From Oscillatoriales cyanobacterium PMM_0080 (GTDB lineage Bacteria > Cyanobacteriota > Cyanobacteriia > Cyanobacteriales > Microcoleaceae), in NCBI GenBank assembly GCA_949127775.1, contig CASBQF010000019.1:1-64000 (forward strand): 64,000 nt of DNA, in the 5' to 3' direction. Under the pieces are notes generated by a model, which ran no database searches, was not told the DNA's origin, and saw only the letters and a program-made list of their open reading frames with translations. Positions 1 through 8,800 of the stretch are shown here, piece by piece. Position 1 is the first letter of the stretch. The number at the start of each line of letters is the position of its first letter. Made by a program: the position numbers and the translations under genes.

Positions 1-230
1 ACAGTATCTCCAGGTGTTAAAGTGATTTGGCGATCGCACCGTGCGGGCCACCAGCTACCTTGGAAGCGGACGCGACCTGTTTGATTCGGATAAATCGATT
101 CATCGACGACTGCTTCTTCGTTGAAATAGACAAAATTGGTGTTGATGTAGTTGTCGATTAACATATTATTTGATGTGCTGTATGCTTGAGTGGAAAAAAT
201 AGAACCGAAAGCTTTTACTACGTTGAACAT
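1..230 (-). CDS. NfeD-like OB-fold protein, C-terminal end cut by window edge
   Basis: An open frame starts at the ATG on 230-228 and runs off the left edge with no stop, giving 76 visible residues. The last part ([17 protein letters not shown] followed by a TPGD turn) has the Gly-x-Val/Arg, Trp and Ala pattern of the OB-fold C-terminal domain of NfeD-family proteins. The first ~40 residues ([15 protein letters not shown]...) match nothing I know. NfeD domains usually accompany membrane proteases or flotillin-like proteins, but no partner is visible here. The family call is from memory of the domain pattern and is moderate. Confidence 0.55.
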   Translation of the reverse strand, partial: MFNVVKAFGSIFSTQAYSTSNNMLIDNYINTNFVYFNEEAVVDESIYPNQTGRVRFQGSWWPARCDRQITLTPGDT

Positions 231-936
231 GATATTTGCTCCTGTTGTGTTAAAATATGTGGATGTGTAATTGTCTGTTTTTGCAATTTGAAAGGCTGCA
301 TTTCCTTTGTTTGAGATTGATTGATTGCCCTGATATTTCATTCTTCTTGTCCTTCATCGTTATATCAGGATAAAAGACTAAAAATTTTTGAAATATTGAG
401 GGGATTTGAGAAGCGGTTGCGGCGAGTCTAAATCCAGTAATTTAGAGGTATTGAATTCAGCATTTAGTGGTTGAGCCGTTAGCGGGATTTACCTTAAGGC
501 TGGATGTTGCTAGCTACATTAGCGATTGGTTGATTCCGCATTACTGCTGCTGTGAAGATGTTTCATTTTTGGGTTTGATTTTTGGGTTTGATTTTGTGAC
601 TCGGTGGTGAGTCGTTTGCTTGACACTTACTAATTTGCCAGGAATCGAATGTCTTTTGTCCGATCGACATTCCAGTTTACCTATCTGGTATTGGCACAGG
701 ACACTTTTTCACCGATAACTAACGATTTATCAAGGGTTTCAGCCAAAAACTGTAGCTAGTAGCTGTGCCAATTCAGCAAAGTGGACTACCGCTGTCTGTG
801 AAATCTGAACTTACGCAATGTCGATCGCCCCATCAGGAAAATCCGTAGATATCCAGTCTGTGACTCATAGCATCTCCGGTAAAAATACCCGTTATACGTT
901 TGATAGATCGGAATGCAAGTCCTCAGAGTCCTCAGA
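231..936. other. Intergenic region left of the insertion sequence
   Basis: About 700 bases with no convincing gene. The left part should hold the promoter of the NfeD-like gene. A frame at 786-974 has no family resemblance and I regard it as chance. At 911-948 there is a run of AAGTCCTC/GAGGACT palindromic units, part of a repeat family found many times in this window, into which the insertion sequence has gone. Confidence 0.5.
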
Positions 937-948
937 GGACTCAAGTCC
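937..948 (+). repeat. Left target-site duplication of the IS4 element
   Basis: GGACTCAAGTCC directly abuts the left inverted repeat and is repeated in the same orientation at 2428-2439. The 12-mer is nearly palindromic, but the central CA is not, so it is a true direct repeat. Confidence 0.75.
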
Positions 949-2427
949 AATGGCACTGAAAAAGGCTTAATCACGCCCTCAGTTTAGCTTTCAAGACAGA
1001 GCGAGGTTCCTGCATTCGAGGATAGGGTTTCGGTCTGCGTTTCAAAACTCTAGGCTCAGAACGCTCAGGTCGAATCGTGAGTAAATTAGTTGCCACCTGC
1101 TCTAACAGCAATTGATGCCATTGTCGCTGTTGGCGTTTCCCTGTAGTTGCCAACAGCGTTAATAACAGATTAAATTGCTGTCTTGTCGATTGGAATGATA
1201 TCTGAAAAGCTGTATGTTCAGAGGAAGATACTGCCTGCCATATAATGGTACGTAATAAAGTGTAAGCTAGTAAGTGTGTCCAGATTTCCTTTCTCACCAT
1301 GACCGGAGTTTTAGCTGTTAACATCTCCATTTTTAAGGTAGTTTTGAGATAGCGTAAATTCACTTCGGCTGCTGACCAACGTAGCCCATATAAAAGAGTT
1401 AACTGTTGAACACTATACTGTTTGGCATCAAGTAATGTTGTCACTATAATTATCCGCTTGTCTCGAAAACCACGCTGTTTAATACGCAAGCAGACTTCCC
1501 GAACAATGAAATTATCCGGCAATCCTTCAAATTCCTCATTACTCATGTGTTTGGGGCACTGTTGGGGTTTATTCCAGACTACCTGATGGTCACCAATTCC
1601 TAACTTTTTACCCCGTCGAAAGTCCGTCTTACGGAGATGATTTTTATGGAAAACAGCATCCGCTCCTTGCTGTTTCACCAAAACCAAATCGACATAATTG
1701 CCATAAGCTCGATCCGCTAATATCACATCGTCTGGGAGTAAATTTGCATAAAGCAAACGGCCGATCACAAGTTCACTGGTCGCCAAGGAAGCTATACCAG
1801 CAGATACCACAGCCCCAGTCAGCAATGAAAAGAGTACCACTATTTTAGCGATGGGAAATCCACACCCAGGTTTTTGATTGGTATGTTGCGGATACTCGGC
1901 TTGATTTGCAGCAGTATCGCTCATCAACACAGTTGTTCCGTCGCAAACTCGCACTCGCCGTCCACGCCATTGTTGTTCTGTTGGAACTTGCTTTTCTAAT
2001 TCCTCTGCCACGAACGGTACTAACTGTTGAGCAAGTCTCGATGGTAGTCTTTGGCGAGCTTTACTGTATGCCCCTGTATCTGAAGAAGGAGGCACTGCTC
2101 CGGCGGAACTCAGCCAGATACCCATACGCTTCACGGCTTGACTCAAACTTTTGTCTGGAGAGAGCACCTGGGATATCATCGCCCATAAGGTCACTATCGG
2201 TGTGTAGACGCTGCTGTAATACGTCACGTTCTCGTTCGCTAGAAGCTCTTGGACTTTAGACTCTGGTAGCAGCCCCTCCCACGGCAAGGCAATGCTCTGC
2301 AAAAATTGTTGTTTGAGAATAGACGCACGATTTGGCATAATGGAAATAGATTTTTGTGTTTGTAAGGCAATGATCTATATATATATTGCCTTACAGATTT
2401 TTTTTTGCTGACTTTTTCAGTGCCATT
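949..2427 (-). mobile_element. Complete IS4-family insertion sequence, 1479 bp
   Basis: The element begins AATGGCACTGAAAAAG (949-964) and ends with the exact reverse complement (2412-2427), a 16-bp perfect terminal inverted repeat. It is flanked by 12-bp direct copies of GGACTCAAGTCC. One intact transposase gene fills it on the minus strand. Perfect ends and an unbroken transposase suggest recent insertion. The target lies inside a copy of the GGACTnnAGTCC palindromic repeat family. A 91-bp relative with the same ends sits at 30429-30519. Confidence 0.9.
971..2338 (-). CDS. IS4-family DDE transposase
   Basis: A 455-residue transposase catalysing cut-and-paste movement of the surrounding element. 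Catalytic landmarks are visible: a first Asp in RVCDGTTVLMSD (about residue 133), a second in VILADRAYGNYVD (about 207), and the IS4 signature region LYGLRWSAAEVNLRYLK, which carries Tyr, Arg, the catalytic Glu and a Lys (about 315-330). Length is normal for the family and there is no frameshift. The start is the ATG at 2338, 89 bases inside the right end. It could also supply transposase in trans to the 91-bp derivative at 30429. Confidence 0.9.
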   Translation of the reverse strand: MPNRASILKQQFLQSIALPWEGLLPESKVQELLANENVTYYSSVYTPIVTLWAMISQVLSPDKSLSQAVKRMGIWLSSAGAVPPSSDTGAYSKARQRLPSRLAQQLVPFVAEELEKQVPTEQQWRGRRVRVCDGTTVLMSDTAANQAEYPQHTNQKPGCGFPIAKIVVLFSLLTGAVVSAGIASLATSELVIGRLLYANLLPDDVILADRAYGNYVDLVLVKQQGADAVFHKNHLRKTDFRRGKKLGIGDHQVVWNKPQQCPKHMSNEEFEGLPDNFIVREVCLRIKQRGFRDKRIIIVTTLLDAKQYSVQQLTLLYGLRWSAAEVNLRYLKTTLKMEMLTAKTPVMVRKEIWTHLLAYTLLRTIIWQAVSSSEHTAFQISFQSTRQQFNLLLTLLATTGKRQQRQWHQLLLEQVATNLLTIRPERSEPRVLKRRPKPYPRMQEPRSVLKAKLRA

Positions 2428-2439
2428 GGACTCAAGTCC
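2428..2439 (+). repeat. Right target-site duplication of the IS4 element
   Basis: GGACTCAAGTCC, identical and in the same orientation as 937-948, immediately after the right inverted repeat. Confidence 0.75.
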
Positions 2440-2615
2440 TTACTACAGACCAATCTTGGCTGCTTGAGTGTATACAATGCACCTTGAGACTGACTCAAAT
2501 ATCGCGACTAGGAGTTTTCGATGAATGTAGCTCGATCGCACCCGCTCGATCGCAATTATTAAACAAGTCGAACTTAAAATCAATTCATAAATTCAGAATC
2601 TTAAACTCATAAAAG

Positions 2616-3092
2616 TCATAACTCTATAAAACCTGCTTGATACTGCATAATTGTTACAGGAATTCTGAATAAAGTTTTACCTAATTGAGACAAACCGAAC
2701 TTGAATTTAAGCGACTGCGGCAACTCTTGTACGGAAACTTCTGTGAAGCCAAAGCGAGTATAAAATGATGCGAGTCCTTTTCCCAAACATTCTAGATATA
2801 GCGGTTTCGTAGCTTGTTCAATTAAATATTTTGTGAGGTAGCTTCCCAAACCTCGATCGCGCCAATCCTTCATCACCACCAAACTGCCCAATTCTTGCGC
2901 GCCCGCAAAGTTCCGCAACTGTCCGCAAGCAGCCAATTTTCCGCTGCATTCCATCACCCAAAATTGCTCCCAGCGCAACTGAGTTGGGTCAAGTTTGGCG
3001 CTCCACACTAACATTCTAATTGATTTGATGTCGTGAGATGAGGCTGGGCGGATGGCGCATTCTGACGGCAAGGAACAAGAATTCTGACTCAT
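2616..3092 (-). CDS. GNAT-family N-acetyltransferase
   Basis: A 158-residue protein with the GNAT fold, which transfers acetyl from acetyl-CoA to an amine; the substrate is unknown. Visible motifs are LGSLVVMKDWRDRGLGSYL (beta-4 and the Arg/Gly pyrophosphate loop, about residues 65-85) and LASFYTRFGF near the C-terminus. I chose the ATG at 3092 (MSQNSCSLPSE) because the longer frame would run into the divergent gene at 3129 and its extra residues have no GNAT character. Divergent from the NADAR gene with 36 bases between starts, so their promoters must overlap. Confidence 0.8.
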   Translation of the reverse strand: MSQNSCSLPSECAIRPASSHDIKSIRMLVWSAKLDPTQLRWEQFWVMECSGKLAACGQLRNFAGAQELGSLVVMKDWRDRGLGSYLTKYLIEQATKPLYLECLGKGLASFYTRFGFTEVSVQELPQSLKFKFGLSQLGKTLFRIPVTIMQYQAGFIEL

Positions 3093-3128
3093 TAGTTTTG
3101 ATATAATTATAAAAAGCCCATAAATATT

Positions 3129-3569
3129 ATGCCAATTTATTTCTACAGCACTCGCAACGAATACGGCAGTTTTTCTAATTTCTCTGCTCACGGCTTCGAG
3201 TTGGATGGAGAATACTGGCCGACTACCGAACATTACTTTCAAGCACAAAAGTTTCCGGGTACGCCTGAAGTCGATCGAATTCGCCAAGTAAAAACGCCAA
3301 AAGATGCAGCAAAAATGGGGCGCTCTCGTCAACTTCCCCTCCGGCAAGATTGGGAACAAGTCAAAGATGATCTGATGCGAAAAGCTGTACTCCGCAAATT
3401 TGAAACTCATGCCGATATTCGCGAAATTTTACTCGCAACGGCTGATGAAGAAATCGTCGAAAATGCCCCGGGAGATTACTATTGGGGTTGCGGCAAAGAT
3501 GGCAGCGGCAAAAATATGTTGGGACATATTTTGATGGAAGTGCGCGAGATGTTACGAAAATCCACGTAG
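3129..3569 (+). CDS. NADAR-family (YbiA-like) N-glycosidase
   Basis: A 146-residue protein of the NADAR/YbiA family. Characterised members cleave the N-glycosidic bond of early riboflavin intermediates and some act on ADP-ribosyl groups. The signature is clear: FYSTRNEYGSFSNFSAHGFE at the N-terminus, WPTTEHYFQAQKF in the centre, and DYYWGCGKDGSGKNMLGHIL near the end. Full length, start ATG. Divergent from the GNAT gene. Whether this copy acts in riboflavin quality control or in ADP-ribose chemistry cannot be told from sequence. Confidence 0.88.
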   Translation: MPIYFYSTRNEYGSFSNFSAHGFELDGEYWPTTEHYFQAQKFPGTPEVDRIRQVKTPKDAAKMGRSRQLPLRQDWEQVKDDLMRKAVLRKFETHADIREILLATADEEIVENAPGDYYWGCGKDGSGKNMLGHILMEVREMLRKST

Positions 3570-3622
3570 CGAGTAAAACAGAACTTACCAGTTAGTAGTG
3601 AGGACTGAAGTCCTTTCTTTCT

Positions 3623-3749
3623 CGGCGTTGCTGAATTCAGGTATGATTCACCTAGCGAAGGTAATCCCTGAAATTTAGAGTAGGGGCAATTCATGAATTG
3701 CCCCTACTCTAAATTTCGGAAGCAAATCATACTCCAAATCAGCAACGCC
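3623..3749. mobile_element. Inverted-repeat miniature element (GGCGTTGCTGA ends)
   Basis: The ends read GGCGTTGCTGAATT (from 3624) and, reverse-complemented, GGCGTTGCTGATTT (to 3749). The middle holds a long hairpin around GGGGCAATTCATGAATTGCCCC. TCTTTCT lies on both sides (3616-3622 and 3750-3756), a possible 7-bp target duplication. A shorter relative is at 40086-40168. No coding capacity. Confidence 0.6.
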
Positions 3750-3966
3750 TCTTTCTAGATACAAGAAAGAGGACTGAAGTCCTTATTACGAACCTATAAT
3801 CAAACAGGACTCACTTAACCGTAAGTCCTGCAAAGCTCATAAACGAGCATTTTTTTCTTTTTTTAAACAGTTAGATCAAAAATCCAGTCTACAGACTATC
3901 GAATTCTGTGTCAATCTCCTCAGGCTGTTCTAGTAGAGGGTTTCGCCTCTCCTCGGAGACTGCAAA

Positions 3967-4005
3967 GCAGGGGAAACGGTAAAAACCCTGCACCACTTTT
4001 TTTTT
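3967..4005 (+). terminator. Rho-independent terminator, possibly of a small RNA
   Basis: GCAGGG (3967-3972) pairs with CCCTGC (3986-3991) around a loop containing GGAAACGG, followed after five bases by nine T (3997-4005). No gene ends nearby on the plus strand: NADAR stops 400 bases upstream. A short transcript from the preceding ~100 bases, which also holds an AGAGG/CCTCT hairpin, is possible. Confidence 0.5.
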
Positions 4006-4367
4006 CACAGTTAATGTCGATCGCAATCAACTTTTATGGTGATTAGTACAGCATTGTTTGCCAGTCGCCTTCCGGACACTGTTCTCCTTGGGTTGGCGAT
4101 TCACAGGTAAAACAACAAAACTCCTGTTCTGGGTAAGGTTGATTTTTTATTTATGCTGTATGTTTCTATTCTCTGCTATTTCTCTAAAGTGTGACCTTTT
4201 GTACAGAATTCTTTACACTTTTTTGATCGCAAAGATGCTTTTCTGGCCTTAATAAAAGGATCGATTGCACTTTTGGAATCCTCCCTCAGACTTATGTTTG
4301 GGGATCGCAGCTTAAGAGAGTTTCAACCGAATTCTAAGATTGCTAACAGACAGTTAAGATGTTTGAG

Positions 4368-5072
4368 TTATTTGGCTATATTCACGCCAAACTGACGCTT
4401 TTGCTGTTGAATTCGGTTGAATTCTTTCTGTTCTTCGCACAGTAAAGTATTATCGATCGGCGATCGCATATCCCACTGCAACTCTGACAGTAACAGCAAA
4501 CATCCGGCCATAATTATGCCTGTGGTTAGATATTGCCAAGGGGTAACGAAGGTTAATAGAGGTATGCTAAATAGATGAGTTAGCCCGATCGCCATAAAAG
4601 CGCGCGATCGCAAACCAAGTCCAGTACAAAAATAGCCGATCGCGCTCAACCCCAGCCACAAATCGCACAGATGCAGCAACAAACCACTCCAACCGGCAAA
4701 AATACTGCAATCCGTCAGCACCAAACCAGAAATCATCAAAATCGCCCAAGCATAAAGAATCCAGCTAACCCGCTCAACCTTTACCCAAAACAAAGTCAAA
4801 ACCGCCATGATCACAGTGCCAATTAGAGTCACTGTTGACCACAAAATCGCCTGAAAGCTCCAACTAAGCGGGACAAACTGAGCCGTAAAAAAAATCCCCG
4901 CCGTCACGACAGCCCAAAGCAAAAAAGTTTGGTCAATGCGGGTATAAAATCCTGAGAAAAGAGTAATATTTCCGACTTGCCAGCGGAGGCGCAAGAGGCC
5001 TGCGAGGTCTTGTACGTCGAGATGTTCTTGTTTGGAGCGGATGAGGGGTTCACAGGGGTTGAAGAAGGTCAT
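4368..5072 (-). CDS. Polytopic membrane protein of unknown function
   Basis: A 234-residue protein I do not recognise by name. The first ~35 residues (MTFFNPCEPLIRSKQEH...) are soluble. About six hydrophobic segments follow (roughly residues 48-68, 73-93, 100-120, 127-150, 157-172 and 180-195), and the C-terminal ~35 residues are charged (CEEQKEFNRIQQQKRQ). No catalytic motif is visible. Base composition and HIP1 content match the neighbours, so it is probably a vertically inherited cyanobacterial hypothetical. Confidence 0.65.
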   Translation of the reverse strand: MTFFNPCEPLIRSKQEHLDVQDLAGLLRLRWQVGNITLFSGFYTRIDQTFLLWAVVTAGIFFTAQFVPLSWSFQAILWSTVTLIGTVIMAVLTLFWVKVERVSWILYAWAILMISGLVLTDCSIFAGWSGLLLHLCDLWLGLSAIGYFCTGLGLRSRAFMAIGLTHLFSIPLLTFVTPWQYLTTGIIMAGCLLLLSELQWDMRSPIDNTLLCEEQKEFNRIQQQKRQFGVNIAK

Positions 5073-5221
5073 TCCGTATAGTTTAAAATATCAAGTTTTG
5101 CGTATTGTAACAAAACGTCAAGAAGATTTTGCAGATTTTAATATACTTTTTTTTTATTCTCCGGCTCTGCCTGGGGAGGTAGATCCGGAGGCTCTGCCTC
5201 GATTCCCAACAAGTGAGGCAG

Positions 5222-5254
5222 AAGGCTGCGTTAAGCTTGGACTAACGCAGCCTT
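5222..5254. terminator. Perfect 12-bp hairpin, possible terminator
   Basis: AAGGCTGCGTTA (5222-5233) pairs with TAACGCAGCCTT (5243-5254). It lies just past the stop of the minus-strand gene ending at 5285. There is no T-run on either side, so it may instead be an interspersed palindrome. The preceding 5160-5210 has two CTCTGCCT/AGGCAGAG motifs that recur at 5810-5850. Confidence 0.4.
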
Positions 5255-5284
5255 GAGGTTTAGGTTTAAGTAAGTCTCCAATAC

Positions 5285-5536
5285 TTATCTTTTCTTTGGA
5301 TCGTAAATAAAGTAAACATCCACACGAATTGGTCTATCATTTTTGCCTGTCAAGTGTACTTGCCACGTACCTGTGGGAACCTTGCGAAAATATGATTTAC
5401 CATTCTGTATCTGGTAGATTGGCCTTGTTGAGCGATCTACTAATTTTGCGGCACGTTCAACAGTGCAGCCCATTTCCACCGGAACTGCGATCGGCTGGTT
5501 GAACAGATTGAACTCTTCGCTGTTATAATTAGTCAT
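5285..5536 (-). CDS. Small protein of unknown function
   Basis: An 83-residue frame starting at the ATG on 5536 (MTNYNSEEFNLFNQPIAVP), with AGGACTTCTC just upstream that could serve as a ribosome-binding region. It has a single cysteine, no membrane segment, and a beta-rich C-terminal half (GTWQVHLTGKNDRPIRVDVYF). I do not recognise a family. Reasonable composition and its isolated position between hairpin-flanked gaps make it likely to be real, but this is not certain. Confidence 0.5.
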   Translation of the reverse strand: MTNYNSEEFNLFNQPIAVPVEMGCTVERAAKLVDRSTRPIYQIQNGKSYFRKVPTGTWQVHLTGKNDRPIRVDVYFIYDPKKR

Positions 5537-5874
5537 GAGAAGTCCTCGTTCTAAATAAACGATAAATTACAGAGTGCTACTGGTTGCTGCCAGTGGCTCC
5601 CCAAAACTGATAAGCGTAAAGCGTCTCTAGTACCACCTAGGGCGCTTGTTTGCTTAAAGGCAGTGTAACACTGCTTTTAAAAATATACAATAAAAATAAT
5701 GTACATTTTGCGATACGTATGGTAAATTAGACGTATGAAGCAAAAAAGCCTTGTATAACAAGCATTTCCTTGTTTCCCAGTTCTAGATCCCGTAAGTCTC
5801 AGATAAGGGAGGCAGAGCCTCTGGATATCGATTCTCCAGATCTGCCTGAGAACCAGTTAAACCCAATAAACATT

Positions 5875-8800
5875 ATGAAAAATACATTTATCTCTCGATT
5901 TAGTCCGAGTTTAATGGAACCCGAAACCCTCGAAGCCATCCTCGTACAGCGTCACGCATTAGCAGAAAATTTAGTAGAGCTAATCCGGGTGAGCGCCCTA
6001 ACAGATAACAAGCATTTTCAACTGCTAATTGGGCCGCGTGGCATTGGCAAAACCCACTTGGTTTCCCTGATTTATTATCGGGTAGCTAAGATGGAGGATT
6101 TGCAGAATAAATTGCTAATTGCGTGGCTGCACGAAGAGGAATGGGGGATGATTGCGTCTTTTTTTGATTTATTGCGGGGAATATTCCGGGCTATTGCTAA
6201 AAAATATAAAGCAGAATATGAAGCTGAGTTACATGATGATGTTGAAAAGCTTTATGATTTGTCGCCGGAGAAAGCTGAATTTAAGGCAGCCGAATTACTG
6301 AGAGACTTTGTTGGCAAGCGGGTGCTATTGTTGATTGTCGAAAATTTAGAGGACGTGTTTAGCGGCTTGGGGGATTTCGGGCAGAAGCAGTTGATGGCGT
6401 ACATTAAAAATTATTCGTTTTTGACAATTTTGGCAACATCACAAAGCTTGTTTGATGGAGTCAAGCTTTCTAATAATCCTTTTTATGATTTTTTTGATTT
6501 ACATACATTAAATGAGTTTAAGGTTGATGATGCTGTAGATTTGTTAAATCACATTGCTAAGTTAGAAGGAAATAATGATTTAGCATCTTTTATTCAAACT
6601 CCCAGAGGGCGCGATCGTATTAAAGGTGTCCATTACCTTTCTGGTGGCATTCCTCGCGTCTATATTGCTTTTTCGGCTTTTCTGATGACGGCTGAATCGC
6701 TAAATAAATTAGTAGAACCATTCATGGAAATGCTGGATAGTCTCACGCCATACTATCAGGATAAGATGAAATATATTTCACCTCAGCAACGAAAGATTGT
6801 TGACTTTTTGTGCGATCGAGGTGGCGCTGTACGAGTAAAAGAAATTGCTAAACGATGTTTTATAGAGCAGCGAACTGTATCTAGCCAACTTAAAGATTTG
6901 CGAGATAAGGGTTATGTTAAAGCTGAAGAAATTGGACGTGAGTCTTGGTATGAATTGCGGGAACCATTGATGCGTTTTTGCCTAGAAGTAAAAAAGCAGC
7001 GAAATAAACCTATTAGATTAATTGTGGATTTTATTCGGGTTTTGTATACGCGGCAAGAGTTGCAGCAGCGATTGGGATTGAAGATGGTAGATGTGGATTT
7101 TGCGGACAAGGAAAGTCTCTTTGAGTATAGGCAAAATTTGGAACTAATTCCAACTGATGCTGTGATGGAACGAGAATATTATGCGCGGGCGCTGGAGGCT
7201 ATTGAGAGAAATGAGGAAGATCCGCGTCTGAAGGCTTATTTTGATGAGATTGAATATTGTCGCGAACAAGAAGATGATGTTTCTGCTTTAGCATATGCGG
7301 AAAAATTGGTAACAAGTCGCGGCGAGGCAAAGGATTGGTCGGAAAAGGGAAGTTGTTTGAATAGGCTTAAACGCTACGATGAAGCTTTGGAATGTTTAGA
7401 CAAAGCTATTGAAATTGACTCCAATTATGCGAGCGCTTGGACTAATAAAGGTAATGTACTCTACAACCTCAAACGCTATGATGAAGCATTAGAATCCTTT
7501 GATATGGCGATCGAACTTGATACCAATTATCACTTAAATTGGGGTATAAGAGGGGATGTACTTAAAAATCTGAAACGCTATGAAGAAGCATTAGGATCTT
7601 ATGATAGAGCGATTGAACTTTATGACAATCATCACTTACCTTGGGCTTTACGAGGCGATATACTCAACACCCTCAAACGGTATGATGAAGCATTAAAATC
7701 CTTCGATTGGGCGATCGAACTAGATACAAATTATCAGTGGGCTTGGAGTCAAAGAGGCAATATACTCTACAACCTCAAACGGTATGATGAAGCTTTAGAA
7801 TCTTACGATCGGGCGATCGAACTTGATGTCAACGATAAGTGGACTTGGGTTTTACGAGGTGGTGTACTCGACAACCTCAAACGGTATGATGAAGCTTTAG
7901 AATCTTACGATCGGGCGATCGAACTTGATGTCAACGATAAGTGGACTTGGTACTTGCGAGGTGATGTACTAAACAACCTCAAACGCTATGATGAAGCCTT
8001 AGTATCTTACGATCGTGCGATCGAACTAGATGCCAATGATCAGTCGGCTTGGGCTAATCGAGGCAATCTACTCAACAACCTCAAACGCTATGACGAAGCC
8101 TTAGTATCTTTCGGTCGCGCGATCGAACTTGATCCTAATTATCAGTGGGCTTGGGCTAACCGAGGCAATGTACTCAACAATCTCAAACGCTACGACGAAG
8201 CATTAGGATCTTATGATAGAGCGATCGCACTTGACGACAATCATAAGTGGTATTGGTATTGGCGAGGCGATGTACTCGACAACCTCAAACGCTACGATGA
8301 AGCATTAGCATCTTACGAGCGGGTGATCGAACTTGACCCGAATGATCAGTGGTATTGGACTAAGAGAGGCGATGTGCTCAACAGCCTCGAACGCTATGAA
8401 GAAGCTTTAGAGTCCTGGGATAAAATGATCGATATCCTTCCAAACGATCACTTGTTTTGGGTTAAACGAGTCCCTGTACTCAACAACCTCGAACGCTATG
8501 AAGAAGCCTTAGCATCCTGCGAAAAAGCGATCCACCTTGTATCAAATTATGCAAGTATTTGGCATATTCGGGGTCATGTACTCAATAACCTCAAACAGTA
8601 TGAAGAAGCCTTAGTATCTTTTGATAAAGCGATCGAACTTGATGCCAATTATCAGTCGGCTTTGGCTAGGAGAGGTAATGTACTTATCAACCTCAAACGC
8701 CATGAAGAAGCCTTGGTATCTTTAAATCTGGCGCTCAAACTTGATGCCAATTATCAGTGGGTTTGGGTTTTACGAGGTGGTGTACTCATGATCCTCAAAC

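Larger units (their letters stand above)
3570..4367. other. Repeat-rich intergenic region
   Basis: Nearly 800 bases with palindromic units of the GGACTGAAGTCC family (3601-3614 and 3771-3784), an inverted-repeat element between them (3623-3749) and a terminator-like hairpin (3967-4005). A frame at 4058-4252 is hydrophobic, with no start context or family resemblance, and was not called. The NADAR gene must terminate somewhere in the first part. Confidence 0.5.

Noticed and set aside
786-974. Minus-strand 62-codon frame beside the IS
   Set aside because: It runs into the IS end and the palindromic repeat, and shows no protein-like conservation.
4058-4252. Hydrophobic 64-codon plus-strand frame
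   Set aside because: No ribosome site and a biased T-rich composition that makes hydrophobic frames by chance.
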